Source: Ferrimonas sediminicola
GTDB taxonomy: Bacteria; Pseudomonadota; Gammaproteobacteria; Enterobacterales; Shewanellaceae
NCBI RefSeq assembly: GCF_005116715.1
Contig: NZ_SWCI01000005.1
Span: forward strand, 124,001 to 188,000
Length of the DNA: 64,000 bases
Reading direction: 5' to 3'
Shown piece after piece: positions 35,098 through 43,781 of this stretch (positions are counted from its first letter, which is position 1; the number at the start of each line of letters is the position of its first letter). The notes beneath the pieces were generated by a model. The model did not search any database. It saw nothing but the letters and a program-made list of their open reading frames with translations, and had not been told where the DNA came from. The translations under genes and the position numbers were made by a program.

Positions 35098-36020
35098 TGG
35101 CGCCCCTCCCCGGTGCAGGTGACAAACACATCTTCGAGGCTGGGCCTGGCCAGGGTCAGTTCGGCGCCTTCCAGTTCGGGAAACTGCTGACGCAACCACC
35201 CCATGGGCTCGGACACCGACCTGTCCACCAGCACCCTAAGGCGAATGCCCAACTGGGCCGCAGAGCGGATCTCATTCAGAGGCAGCAGTTTCTCCTTGAG
35301 CCGGCGCAGATTCGGCGCTTCCACCTCCACCACGCTCACCCCCATCTGCTGCATCAAAGTCTCCGGCGGACCATCGGCACGCACCACACCGGCTTCCATG
35401 ATCGCCAGGCCATGGCAACGTTCCGCTTCATCCATGTAGTGGGTGGTCACCAGTATGGTGGTGCCGGCGTCGGAGAGATCAAACAGCTGCTCCCAGAACT
35501 CACGGCGGTTCTCCGGGTCCACCGCCGAGGTGGGTTCATCCAGGAACAGCAGATCCGGCTTATGCATGGTGGCTGCCGCCAGCCCCAGGCGCTGCCTCTG
35601 ACCGCCACTCATGCCGCCGGCCCTCTGGTTGATCAACCGGGTCAGACCATAGGTATCCAGTTGTTCTCCGATTCTCTGCCGGAGCTCAGCCCGCCCCATG
35701 CCATAGATCTGTCCGATAAACTCCAGGTTCTCCTTCACGGTCAGATCGTCGTAGAGGGAGAACTTCTGAGTCATGTAGCCGATGCGCAGCCGCAGCGCCT
35801 CCGCCTGCCTGGGGATCTCCAGCCCCAGCACCGACACGCTGCCCTCGCTGGGTTGCAGCAGGCCGGTCAGCATGCGGATGGTGGTGGACTTGCCACAGCC
35901 GTTCGGACCCAGGAAACCGTAGATGCTGCCCGTGGGCACCTTGAGGTTGAGCCCGTCCACCGCCTTGAAGTCACCAAACCGTCTCACCAGGTCGCTGGCT
36001 TCGATGGCGTAGTTACTCAC
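35094..36020 (-). CDS. ABC transporter ATPase of an ABC-2 exporter
   Basis: Cytoplasmic ATPase subunit, 308 residues. Walker A GPNGCGKST near residue 40, signature MSGGQRQRLGLAA, Walker B LLFLDEPTSAVD and H-loop VTTHYMDEAERC; the C-terminal 80 residues form the extra domain seen in YbhF-like ATPases. Overlaps the HlyD-like gene (8 bases) and the permease (4 bases). Together the three genes resemble the E. coli YbhG-YbhF-YbhS/R drug exporter, although only one nucleotide-binding domain is present here. Confidence 0.93.
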   Translation of the reverse strand: MSNYAIEASDLVRRFGDFKAVDGLNLKVPTGSIYGFLGPNGCGKSTTIRMLTGLLQPSEGSVSVLGLEIPRQAEALRLRIGYMTQKFSLYDDLTVKENLEFIGQIYGMGRAELRQRIGEQLDTYGLTRLINQRAGGMSGGQRQRLGLAAATMHKPDLLFLDEPTSAVDPENRREFWEQLFDLSDAGTTILVTTHYMDEAERCHGLAIMEAGVVRADGPPETLMQQMGVSVVEVEAPNLRRLKEKLLPLNEIRSAAQLGIRLRVLVDRSVSEPMGWLRQQFPELEGAELTLARPSLEDVFVTCTGEGRQ

Positions 36021-36963
36021 GGGGCATCTCCACCTGGGCGGGCACGCCGGAGGGCAGTCTCATGGCAGACTCGGGCAACAGCACCTCGGCCAGATAGACC
36101 AGCCGCGCCCGGTCCTGCTCATTGAGGGCGAAATAGGGGGTAAAGGAGGGCTCGGTGGCGATCCAGCGCAGCCTGCCCTGGAACGACGTCGCCACCCCGT
36201 CCACATGGACCGTCAGAGGCATCCCCGGCGTCATCGCCACCCGATAGGGCTCGGGCACATAGACCCGGGCAAAGGGGGCCATCTCCGCCTGAATGGCGGC
36301 AACGACGCCGTTCTTGGGCACCCGCTCACCCACGTTGTAGGGCAGGCTGTCCAGGATGCCGTCGCGGGTGGCCACCACGGTCAGATCGCTGAGGATCTGC
36401 TGCTGCAGGGCCTGCTCCGCCTGGGCCGCCTCCAGGGAGGCCCGGGCCTGGGTGATGTCCTCTACCCGGCTACCCCGGGTGAGCTTTGCCAGCTGTTCTC
36501 TGGCGGACTCTCGCTCGGCGATGGCCGCATCCCGATTGGCCCTGGCACTGTCCAGTTCCGCCTGGCTGGCCAGCTTCCTGTCCACCAGGGTCACCGCCCG
36601 GTGATAGTTGGCCTGGGCCTCCACCAGGGTGGCCTCTACCCTGTGCAGGTTGGCCTGAGCAGCGGCGATATCCTCGGGACGTTCGCCATTGGTCAGCCTG
36701 AGCAGATAGGCACTGGCCTTGGCCACTTCGGCACGGGCCCGGGCGACAATCGCCTTCTGCTGTTTGTCATCCAGCACCACCAGGATGTCGCCCTGGTGGA
36801 CCGGGCTGCCTTCGGCTATGGGGGTACTGCGTACGATCTGATTGGCGGTGGCGGTGAGGATCACCCGGTCCCGCTCCAGGGTCCCCAGGGCCAGGGAGGG
36901 GGTACTGCCGTTGCAGGCAGAGATAATAGGTAAGAAAAACAAGAGGGCGGACAGGGCTCTCAT
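36013..36963 (-). CDS. HlyD-family periplasmic adaptor (YbhG-like), probable lipoprotein
   Basis: Adaptor for the ABC-2 exporter, 316 residues. The signal FLPIISAC has a Cys at the lipobox +1 position (Cys17), suggesting lipidation. Domains: lipoyl halves (TPIAEGSPVHQGDILVVLDD and later SLPYNVGERVPKNGVVAA), a long coiled-coil hairpin (about 75-195, Ala-, Glu- and Arg-rich), and a beta-barrel domain. First gene of the operon; no ribosome-binding site stands out. It is divergent from the phospholipase-D-like gene. Confidence 0.9.
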   Translation of the reverse strand: MRALSALLFFLPIISACNGSTPSLALGTLERDRVILTATANQIVRSTPIAEGSPVHQGDILVVLDDKQQKAIVARARAEVAKASAYLLRLTNGERPEDIAAAQANLHRVEATLVEAQANYHRAVTLVDRKLASQAELDSARANRDAAIAERESAREQLAKLTRGSRVEDITQARASLEAAQAEQALQQQILSDLTVVATRDGILDSLPYNVGERVPKNGVVAAIQAEMAPFARVYVPEPYRVAMTPGMPLTVHVDGVATSFQGRLRWIATEPSFTPYFALNEQDRARLVYLAEVLLPESAMRLPSGVPAQVEMPRE

Positions 36964-37276
36964 CTGCGGGTCACTCCAAAAACTGTGAATGACAACAGTC
37001 TAGGCCTGAGGTAAAAATTCACCACAGGATTAATTCCCACTTTGAGGCCAAAATGGTGAATAAGCAAATCGGACGGCGCGGGAGGATTCGCAGTAAAGTC
37101 CGCCAAGAATCAAGCCCGCGACAGGCGGCCCCGGCGAATTGGCCCCCGAGGCCGGAGCTGAGGGCGGCCTCGGCGGTTCCATCCATCACGGCGGGCCGGC
37201 CCTGGCCGATTTTCGCTTGTTACCCAGACGAAGCCATTGCTAGGCTAACTGTTTACTCCTGTTGGGGGCCTGTGCC
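36964..37276. other. Intergenic region before the phospholipase-D-like gene
   Basis: About 310 bases between divergent genes. Contains an AT-rich stretch near 37010-37040 and a GC-rich stretch with no recognised element. GGGGG about 9 bases before 37277 is the ribosome-binding site of the next gene. Confidence 0.5.
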
Positions 37277-38788
37277 ATGTTCAAACTGCCGTTGATGCTC
37301 CTGAGCGTTCTCCTGGCTGGGTGTGCCACCTCCCTGCCCGAGGTGGATCAGCCGGCCACTCATGCCCGGCCCGCCCCCGCTCACAGTCCACTCAGGCAGG
37401 CATTCGCGCCGCTGACGGCCCGCAACCCCGGGCTCAGCGGCGTCTACCCGGTCGCCGATGGCCGGGAAGCGTTGATCATCCGGATACTGGCGGCCAATCA
37501 GGCGGTCAGCAGCATCGACCTGCAGACCTACATCTACCGGGGAGATGATACCGGCCGCGCCCTGCTGTGGAGCCTGTGGCGGGCGGCGGAGCGAGGCGTG
37601 CGGGTGCGACTGCTGCTGGACGACATGCAAAGCGGCAAGGATCAGGCCCTCTCCCGCCTCAACCGGCACCCCAATGTCCAGGTACGGCTGTTCAACCCCT
37701 TCACCAACAGGCAGTGGCGCTCGGTAGAGATGCTCGGCAGTTTCCAGCGGACCAACCGGCGCATGCACAACAAGTCGATGGTGGTGGATGGTGCCCTGGC
37801 CGTCACCGGCGGCCGCAACATCGGCAACGAATACTTTTCCGCCAACCAGCAGGTCAGTTTTGGCGATTTCGACGTCATGCTGCTGGGGCCGGCGGTCGCC
37901 GATACCGCGGCGCAGTTCGACCTCTACTGGAACAGCGATTACGCCATCGGGGTAGAGCACCTGATTCCCGCCAGCCCGGCGATCACCACCGAGACGATGA
38001 CCCGGCAGTTTGCCGAAACGATTCAGCGTGACCAGATCCGGCAGCAGGGCTATATCGACGCCTTGCACGACACGCCTCTGGCACGCCACCTGGCCGACAA
38101 GACCCTGCCCCTCTACTGGGGCAAGGTTCAGGTGGTGGCCGACAGCCCGGAAAAGGCGGCCATCGCGCAGCAGGCCCCCACCCTGATGATGGACGCCCTG
38201 GCCCGCCAGTTCGAACAGGCTGAACAGAATCTGCTGCTGGTCTCCCCCTACTTCGTTCCCGGAGAGCCGGGGGTGAAGGCTCTGGCCAAGTTGGTCGGTC
38301 AGGGGGTCCGGGTGCGGGTCCTCACCAACTCCCTGGCCGCCACCGATGTGGTGGCCGTTCACTCCGGTTACCGCGGATACCGTCGAGCGATGCTCGAGGC
38401 CGGTGTCGAACTGTGGGAGGTCAAGCGGACTCCAGGCCTGAAACCTGGGGGGTGGAACACCTCGTCCCAGGCCAGTCTGCACGCCAAGACCATGGTCTTT
38501 GACCGCAGAGTGCTGTTTGTCGGCTCATTCAACCTGGATCCCCGCTCGGCCCGGATCAACACCGAGATGGGGGTATTTATCCACTCCGACGAATTGGCGA
38601 GCGAGGTGAGTGACGGCCTGGGTGAAGCGCTGAGCACCATCGCCTACCGGCTGACCCTGGAGGAGGGGGAGTTGAGATGGCAGGACCTGGAGTCAGGCAC
38701 CACCCTGGACAGCGAGCCGGATGCGGGCTGCTGGCGTCGTCTCGGTGCCTGGTTGCTGCAATGGCTGCCCATAGAGGATCAATTGTAG
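37277..38788 (+). CDS. Phospholipase D-superfamily lipoprotein (ClsC-like)
   Basis: Exported enzyme of the phospholipase D/cardiolipin synthase superfamily, 503 residues. N-terminal lipobox LLAGC (Cys16). Two HKD motifs: HNKSMVVDGALAVTGG (His at about residue 164) and HAKTMVFDRRVLFVGSFN (about 402), both with His, Lys and Asp intact. This layout resembles ClsC (YmdC), which makes cardiolipin from phosphatidylethanolamine and phosphatidylglycerol, but ClsC is not lipidated and needs YmdB, so the role is not settled. The open frame begins with a TTG at 37262; the ATG at 37277 starts the signal peptide. Confidence 0.85.
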   Translation: MFKLPLMLLSVLLAGCATSLPEVDQPATHARPAPAHSPLRQAFAPLTARNPGLSGVYPVADGREALIIRILAANQAVSSIDLQTYIYRGDDTGRALLWSLWRAAERGVRVRLLLDDMQSGKDQALSRLNRHPNVQVRLFNPFTNRQWRSVEMLGSFQRTNRRMHNKSMVVDGALAVTGGRNIGNEYFSANQQVSFGDFDVMLLGPAVADTAAQFDLYWNSDYAIGVEHLIPASPAITTETMTRQFAETIQRDQIRQQGYIDALHDTPLARHLADKTLPLYWGKVQVVADSPEKAAIAQQAPTLMMDALARQFEQAEQNLLLVSPYFVPGEPGVKALAKLVGQGVRVRVLTNSLAATDVVAVHSGYRGYRRAMLEAGVELWEVKRTPGLKPGGWNTSSQASLHAKTMVFDRRVLFVGSFNLDPRSARINTEMGVFIHSDELASEVSDGLGEALSTIAYRLTLEEGELRWQDLESGTTLDSEPDAGCWRRLGAWLLQWLPIEDQL

Positions 38789-38796
38789 CGTTCAAG

Positions 38797-38824
38797 AAAA
38801 GAGGGCCGGAAAGGATCCGGCCCT
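38797..38824 (-). terminator. Intrinsic terminator of the protease gene
   Basis: Stem AGGGCCGG paired with CCGGCCCT, 7-base loop, then TCTTTTCTT on the minus strand, 26 bases after the protease stop. Confidence 0.7.
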
Positions 38825-38850
38825 GTCACTGTTGGTCAAACGGTCACTCT

Positions 38851-40437
38851 CTACTTGGAGGTGGGTTTGCCCTTGGGTCCCTTGCTCGGCTTGCCACCGC
38901 CACCGGTGTCGCCACCGCCGCTGCTGCCAGTGCAGTTGGCCAGGGCCAGGTGGGCGTCGTAGGCTCGCACCAGGCCATAGCCGTAGGCATCATCACGTCC
39001 CGCGACCCCCAGGTCCTCTGCGGTGCTGGCCAGGGCAGAGCGCACCTCGGCATTACTGCAGGTGGGGTTGTTGCTCCACACCAGGGCCGCGACACCGACC
39101 ACGTGGGGCGTGGCCATGGAGGTGCCGTCGAAGTAGGCATAGTGATCGGTGGCTACCGCCAAATCAGCCGTCCCCAAGCTGGCCTGAAGTGCCGCGCCGT
39201 CGGTGTCGCTGATCCCCACGGAGGGGATGCTGGTGGCGGTCTCACCCAGGGTACCGTAGAGCATGCCGGGTTCGTTGTTGTAAATCACCGCACCGATGCC
39301 GCCGTTGCTTTCACAGTTGAGCACCTTGTCGGCAAAACTGACATTACCTCGGGCAATCAGGCAGATCTTGCCCGAGGCGGCACAACTGGCCTCACCGGTG
39401 CCACAATCCACCAGGTCACCCGACACCGACTGGATCGGCGAGCCGTCCATCATGGCGGACGCGATGGCGGCGCCGTTGACGGTCAGATCGGACTTGGCGG
39501 CACTGTTCATGGGGACCGAGGACAAGACTCCCACCCCCGGGCCGGACAGCTCAACCTGGTTGGTCTTCTGGGAGAAGTCCGCCACCAGCTTATGCTCGTC
39601 GATGGCAGCCACGGAGATCACCGAGTCGTAGGAGGCCGGATAGGAGTGACGGGTGTTGCCGTCGTTGCCGGCGGCAGCGATGCTGAGAATCCCCTCGGCA
39701 AACGCCTGATCGAATGCGCCCATCTCGGTCCGGTTGGAGCGGGAGCCGCCCAGGCTCATGTTGATCACCATGCGCTCCAACTGACGGTCGGTCTTGGCTG
39801 CCTTACAGGCATCCAGAGCCGCCACCAAGCCGGAGGAGTAGGCCCAACCGTCGGCACCAAACACCTTGATAATGTGCAGGTTCAGGTTACTGTTGGGTAG
39901 CACGCCCACCACGCCGACGTCATTGGCGACACCGGCGATGGTGCCCGCCACGTGGGTACCATGGCTGTTCTCATCGGTATACCAGTTGCCGGTGCCGGCA
40001 TCGTTGGTGCCCTGGACCGCACCATTGTGGTTCAGATCTTCATGGCTGCCGTCGTAGCCGGAGTCGATGATGCACACCAGGGTGTTGGAGGCGGCGGCGT
40101 CGGACAGCATGTCCGCCTGAACCATGGGAATGCCATAGGGAACGGTTTGCGACATCAGGTAACGCTTGGTGTCCGCTTCCACATACTCCACATTGGGGTT
40201 GTGCTCCAACCCCTTGAGAGCCGGGGCCGGCAAACTCACCGCCATGGCGTCATAATTCGCCAGTACCCGCTCGACCTTGCCTTTGCTCTGAGCGACACTG
40301 GCCGCCACGCCCTGACCTGTCCCGGTCTTGAATTTAACGATGTAACGTTCCATGTCGTCGGCCGCATGGCCCAGATTCACCAGGCTAAGGGCCGCCAGGG
40401 TGGTGGCGGCCAGGGCACTTTTCTTTATCGGTGTCAT
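38851..40437 (-). CDS. Secreted subtilisin-like serine protease (S8) with PA-domain insert
   Basis: Extracellular protease, 528 residues. Signal peptide (1-26, ending in GHA), I9 inhibitor propeptide (about 30-95, ERYIVKFK), and the S8 catalytic domain with Asp125 in IDSGYDGSH, His159 in NSHGTHVAG and Ser440 in GTSMATPHV. Between His and Ser there is an insert of about 110 residues (LVDCGTGEASCAASGKICL, GAVIYNNE) matching a PA domain. The C-terminus after about 500 is a low-complexity Gly-, Ser- and Lys-rich tail. Start at 40437 rather than 40509, because the signal peptide begins there. Probably secreted by the Sec system then type II secretion. Confidence 0.93.
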   Translation of the reverse strand: MTPIKKSALAATTLAALSLVNLGHAADDMERYIVKFKTGTGQGVAASVAQSKGKVERVLANYDAMAVSLPAPALKGLEHNPNVEYVEADTKRYLMSQTVPYGIPMVQADMLSDAAASNTLVCIIDSGYDGSHEDLNHNGAVQGTNDAGTGNWYTDENSHGTHVAGTIAGVANDVGVVGVLPNSNLNLHIIKVFGADGWAYSSGLVAALDACKAAKTDRQLERMVINMSLGGSRSNRTEMGAFDQAFAEGILSIAAAGNDGNTRHSYPASYDSVISVAAIDEHKLVADFSQKTNQVELSGPGVGVLSSVPMNSAAKSDLTVNGAAIASAMMDGSPIQSVSGDLVDCGTGEASCAASGKICLIARGNVSFADKVLNCESNGGIGAVIYNNEPGMLYGTLGETATSIPSVGISDTDGAALQASLGTADLAVATDHYAYFDGTSMATPHVVGVAALVWSNNPTCSNAEVRSALASTAEDLGVAGRDDAYGYGLVRAYDAHLALANCTGSSGGGDTGGGGKPSKGPKGKPTSK

Positions 40438-41038
40438 AGGTTCTACCCATTGATAGTTATGATTATTCACTTCCTTCAGGTCACGACCACACACTGTGAC
40501 AAAGAGCAACCTAGGCGGTCAAAGTGGGTGTGTAAAGATCCACAACCGGTAGGTCGACAGACGGATGGTTCACCGTTTCCCTTCCAGGCCGAACAAGACA
40601 CTGCCATGATCGCCCCGCGGCCGACACAGCCTCTGCAAAGACGGAAAATATACGCCATTGAGAGTTTTTTTCGTCACCGCAGGCGCCCTGATCCGGACGA
40701 CTCTCGACAACCCATGTCGTAACAGCGGCTTGAAACATGTTGTCATTCTGGACCGACCAGGCCTGCCCCCCTGGCCGACTCGGCCAGGTGAAAAAACTCT
40801 TTTGAAGCGGATCACGGACTGCCGGGGACCCCAACCGGCGATCCAGCCCACACTCTCCCCGAAATCTGCGAGCCGACTCCGATTCATTTCAATTCAGCTC
40901 TAACTCCAACGCCTAACTCAGTAAAATTGTTCGGCAGTCACCTCTCCAGCGAGAACAGTTTCTCCATAGAAGCGTCACGGCATGGTAAGCGGTGTCCCCG
41001 TAACCTCTGACCCACACACACTCGACTTTGGAGAAATC
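40438..41038. other. Intergenic region between the protease and flavoprotein genes
   Basis: About 600 bases between divergent genes. It contains a stem-loop at 40770-40788 (CCTGGCC, GACTC, GGCCAGG) without a T-run, an ACTGTGACAAA half-site near 40495, and AT-rich promoter-like sequence near 40920. No gene was accepted. No perfect FNR or CRP box was found. Confidence 0.4.
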
Positions 41039-42547
41039 ATGTCGAACAGACGTTCATTCCTGCGACTCGGTGCCGGCCTGGCCGCCGGTGGCCTGGCAGC
41101 AGGACTGCCCGCGGTGGCAACCGCCGCCCCCGCCACCCAATGGGATGAAGAGGTGGATGTCCTGGTGATCGGTTCCGGCTTCGCCGGCCTCTCCAGCGCA
41201 CTCAACGCCAAACGTCAGGGCCTGGGCAAGGTCCTGGTCCTGGAGAAGATGCAGGTTATCGGCGGTAACTCCGCCATCAACGGCGGCTGGTTCGCCGTGC
41301 CGAAGAACCCGATCCAGCTGGCCCAGGGGATCGAAGATGACAGCCCCGCCGAGCTGGTTAAGGACCAGATGATCTCCGGCCGCGGCATGGCCGACGAAGC
41401 GATGCTGACCCAGATCGCCGAGCATGCCCTGGGCGCCTACCACATGTGCGTCGATGCCGGCGTCGAGTTCCGCAAGAACTTCAACATCCAGGTGGGCGGC
41501 CACAACAAGGCGCGCGCCATCCGCACCAAGCACGGCACCGGTGGCGACATCACCACCAAGCTGTTCGAAACGGGCAAGAAAGAGGGCGTGGAGTATCGCC
41601 TTCAGCACTTCATCGAAGATTTCATCCTCAATGACCAAGGTGAAGTCGAGGGCGTGCTGGTACGCCGCGGCTATCGCTTCCCCGACCAGAAGACCGGCTC
41701 CCTGGTGCGCATCAAGGCCAACAAGGCGGTGATCTGCGCCTCCGGCGGCTTCACCCGCAATATGGCCCTGCGCGCCGCGGTGGATCCCTCCCTGGATCCC
41801 ACCCTGGATGGCACCAACCATCTGGGCGCCACCGGCGAAGTGATGCTGGCGGCCATGGCCCACGGCGCCCTGCCGGTGCATCTGAACATGATCCAGACCG
41901 GTCACTGGGGCTCTCCGGACGAGGGCGGCTTCGGCTGGTCCAACGCCCTGCTCTCCATTGGCTGGCATGAGGGGATCTCCGTCAGCGTACTCAACGGCAA
42001 GCGCTACATGAACGAACGCGCCGACCGTCTGACCTGCTCCACCGCCATCATGAAGAACCGCCACCAGGACGGCACCCCCGCCTACCCCCTGGTGTTCTTC
42101 AACTACAACGATCACCCCGATGATGACCGTGTGGTCCGCGCCCTGCGTGACGAGATGGCCTGGAAGGTGGACAGCCTGGAACAGCTGGCAGAGCAGTTCA
42201 ACGTGCCCCTGACCGAGCTCAAGCAGACCGTCGCCCAGTGGAACGCCCAGGTGCGCCAGGGCACCGATCCGGACCATGGCCGCAAGATGGACACCGCCGT
42301 CGAGCTCAAGCCCCCCTTCGTGGTCTCCCGCATCTGGCCCAAAGTGCACTACTGCATGGGCGGCCTGAAAACCGACATGGGTGGCCGGGTGCTGGATTGC
42401 CGCACCATGAAGCCGATCAAGAAGCTGTACGGTGCCGGCGAGGTAACCGGTGGGGTACACGGCCACGCGCGGCTGAGCTCCACCTCCTGCCTGGAGTGCC
42501 TGACCATGGGCATGATCGTGCCCAAGACCATCAAAGCGGACGCCTGA
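41039..42547 (+). CDS. Tat-exported respiratory FAD flavoprotein (fumarate-reductase-like, flavocytochrome c flavin subunit)
   Basis: Periplasmic flavoprotein that should reduce an unsaturated substrate with electrons from the tetraheme cytochrome encoded next to it. 502 residues. N-terminal Tat signal NRRSFLRLGAG; FAD-binding VLVIGSGFAGLSSALNA near residue 41. By eye the catalytic residues known from Shewanella flavocytochrome c fumarate reductase have counterparts: His289, Arg330, His437 and Arg478. But the segment after Arg478 reads SSTSCLECL where the fumarate reductases have GGNAxxD, and several Cys lie near the active site. So the fold is clear, the substrate is not. Ribosome-binding site GGAGA; first gene of the operon. 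Confidence 0.9.
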   Translation: MSNRRSFLRLGAGLAAGGLAAGLPAVATAAPATQWDEEVDVLVIGSGFAGLSSALNAKRQGLGKVLVLEKMQVIGGNSAINGGWFAVPKNPIQLAQGIEDDSPAELVKDQMISGRGMADEAMLTQIAEHALGAYHMCVDAGVEFRKNFNIQVGGHNKARAIRTKHGTGGDITTKLFETGKKEGVEYRLQHFIEDFILNDQGEVEGVLVRRGYRFPDQKTGSLVRIKANKAVICASGGFTRNMALRAAVDPSLDPTLDGTNHLGATGEVMLAAMAHGALPVHLNMIQTGHWGSPDEGGFGWSNALLSIGWHEGISVSVLNGKRYMNERADRLTCSTAIMKNRHQDGTPAYPLVFFNYNDHPDDDRVVRALRDEMAWKVDSLEQLAEQFNVPLTELKQTVAQWNAQVRQGTDPDHGRKMDTAVELKPPFVVSRIWPKVHYCMGGLKTDMGGRVLDCRTMKPIKKLYGAGEVTGGVHGHARLSSTSCLECLTMGMIVPKTIKADA

Positions 42548-42557
42548 GGAGAACGCC

Positions 42558-42923
42558 ATGAAACGAGTACTGATCTCCCTGGGACTGATGCTGGCCCTGT
42601 GCAACACCGCCCAGGCCGGTGATCTGGTCAAGGTGAAGGGGTCCATCAAGGGCCGCAGCAACCACCAGTTTATCTATGAAGACGGCTGCAAAACCTGCCA
42701 CCAGGGCTCTGCCCGTAAATACGTAGACGACAGCGCCTGCATCGACTGCCACGGCGACATCAACGACATCGAGGTGACCCGTGAACTGGTGCTCGAGGAG
42801 GCCAACCCTCACAAGAGCATCCACTTCAACCAGGGCGCCAGCTGCCTGGCCTGTCACGCCGAACACCAGACCAAGGCTCCCGTCTGCTCCGAGTGCCACC
42901 GCACCTGGTTCGACGAGATGTAA
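42558..42923 (+). CDS. Small periplasmic tetraheme cytochrome c
   Basis: Electron carrier to the flavoprotein. 121 residues, signal peptide 1-20 (ending in AQA), and four CxxCH haem-binding motifs at about residues 44-48, 61-65, 96-100 and 110-114. Additional His residues at about 36, 85, 89 and 103 could be distal ligands. Size and spacing match the haem domain of flavocytochrome c or its free relative. It begins 10 bases after the flavoprotein gene with GAGGAGAA upstream, so the two are cotranscribed. In Fcc3 the haem and flavin domains are fused; here they are separate proteins, which must meet in the periplasm. Confidence 0.93.
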   Translation: MKRVLISLGLMLALCNTAQAGDLVKVKGSIKGRSNHQFIYEDGCKTCHQGSARKYVDDSACIDCHGDINDIEVTRELVLEEANPHKSIHFNQGASCLACHAEHQTKAPVCSECHRTWFDEM

Positions 42924-42930
42924 CCCATTT

Positions 42931-42955
42931 GGCGGCGGGCGCCTCGCCCGCCGCC
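42931..42955 (+). other. Stem-loop between cytochrome and cupin genes
   Basis: GGCGGCGGGC-GCCTC-GCCCGCCGCC: perfect 10-bp stem, 5-base loop, no T-run. Probably an RNA-processing or stability element that lets the genes on either side be made in different amounts, rather than a terminator. Confidence 0.6.
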
Positions 42956-42986
42956 ACATACACAACAATACCGATATAGGAAGAGA

Positions 42987-43724
42987 ATGATGAAGAAACT
43001 CGCACTGATCCTCGGCGCCCTGTGCTCCGGCTCCGTAATGGCCAACGCCCACCTGGAACACGCCCAGCTGCCCTACCAGCAGGCGACCGCCATCCCTTAC
43101 GACTCCACCCCCTACTCGCCTCAGACCACCATGCCTGAGCAGTGCCGCGATCCCCTGGTTGAGAAATACATCGCCGACTGGGAAGCGGGCAAGGTCGACT
43201 TCAACACCATCAAGTCCAATGACTCCATCGCCAAGGACCAGCGTTTCTGTAAGACCATGGATGACGACGGCAACATCATGGAAGCCAAGGACTGCAAGCT
43301 GGAAAACGCCCCGGTTGGCTACCTGTGGAAAGAGCTGTCCGACGCACCTGTGGTTATCGGCATCACCAACGGCGGCAAGTCTGACCACGCCCCCCACTTC
43401 CACGGCCAGCCCGAGTGCTACTACGCCGTATCCGGCCGTGCCCGCACCCTGGCTGACGGCCAGTACAAGTGGATGGAAAAGGGCATGTACTTCTACATCC
43501 CCGGCAACACCATCCACAACACCCCCATCACCGACGATCAGGGTTTCGGCGTGATGTACTGGTACCCCAAGAACGCCCACTTCGATGGCTTCAAGTACTA
43601 CTGGCGCAAAGACGTGAAGAACCTGCGTGTTGCCGAAGAGGCGTTCGACCGCGTCGATGCCCTGCGTAAGGCAGCCATGGACCTGGGTCCCTATGGCACC
43701 AACCAAGACAAGTTCGAAAAGTAA
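42987..43724 (+). CDS. Periplasmic cupin protein, DMSP-lyase-like
   Basis: Exported single-cupin protein, 245 residues, signal peptide about 1-20. Cupin motif 1 is HFHGQPECYYAVSG (His137, His139, Glu143, Tyr145), motif 2 is GMYFYIPGNTIHN (Tyr170, His177). This His-x-His-x3-Glu, with His 34 residues after the Glu, is the metal-binding spacing I recall for the DMSP lyase DddW, and the neighbouring Tyr residues resemble those of the DMSP lyase-like superfamily; it is however also the general cupin spacing. Four Cys (53, 88, 103, 144) could form disulfides. Third gene of the operon, flanked by stem-loops. ATG codons at 42987 and 42990 follow AGGAAGAG; I keep the first. Confidence 0.7.
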   Translation: MMKKLALILGALCSGSVMANAHLEHAQLPYQQATAIPYDSTPYSPQTTMPEQCRDPLVEKYIADWEAGKVDFNTIKSNDSIAKDQRFCKTMDDDGNIMEAKDCKLENAPVGYLWKELSDAPVVIGITNGGKSDHAPHFHGQPECYYAVSGRARTLADGQYKWMEKGMYFYIPGNTIHNTPITDDQGFGVMYWYPKNAHFDGFKYYWRKDVKNLRVAEEAFDRVDALRKAAMDLGPYGTNQDKFEK

Positions 43725-43740
43725 AACAACCGGAATTATT

Positions 43741-43761
43741 GGAGCCGGTGCTGCCGGCTCC
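43741..43761 (+). other. Stem-loop between cupin and porin genes
   Basis: GGAGCCGG-TGCTG-CCGGCTCC, perfect 8-bp stem with 5-base loop and no T-run, 17 bases after the cupin stop. Together with the element at 42931 it brackets the cupin gene. Confidence 0.6.
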
Positions 43762-43781
43762 CAGTTAAGGCAGTGAATACT

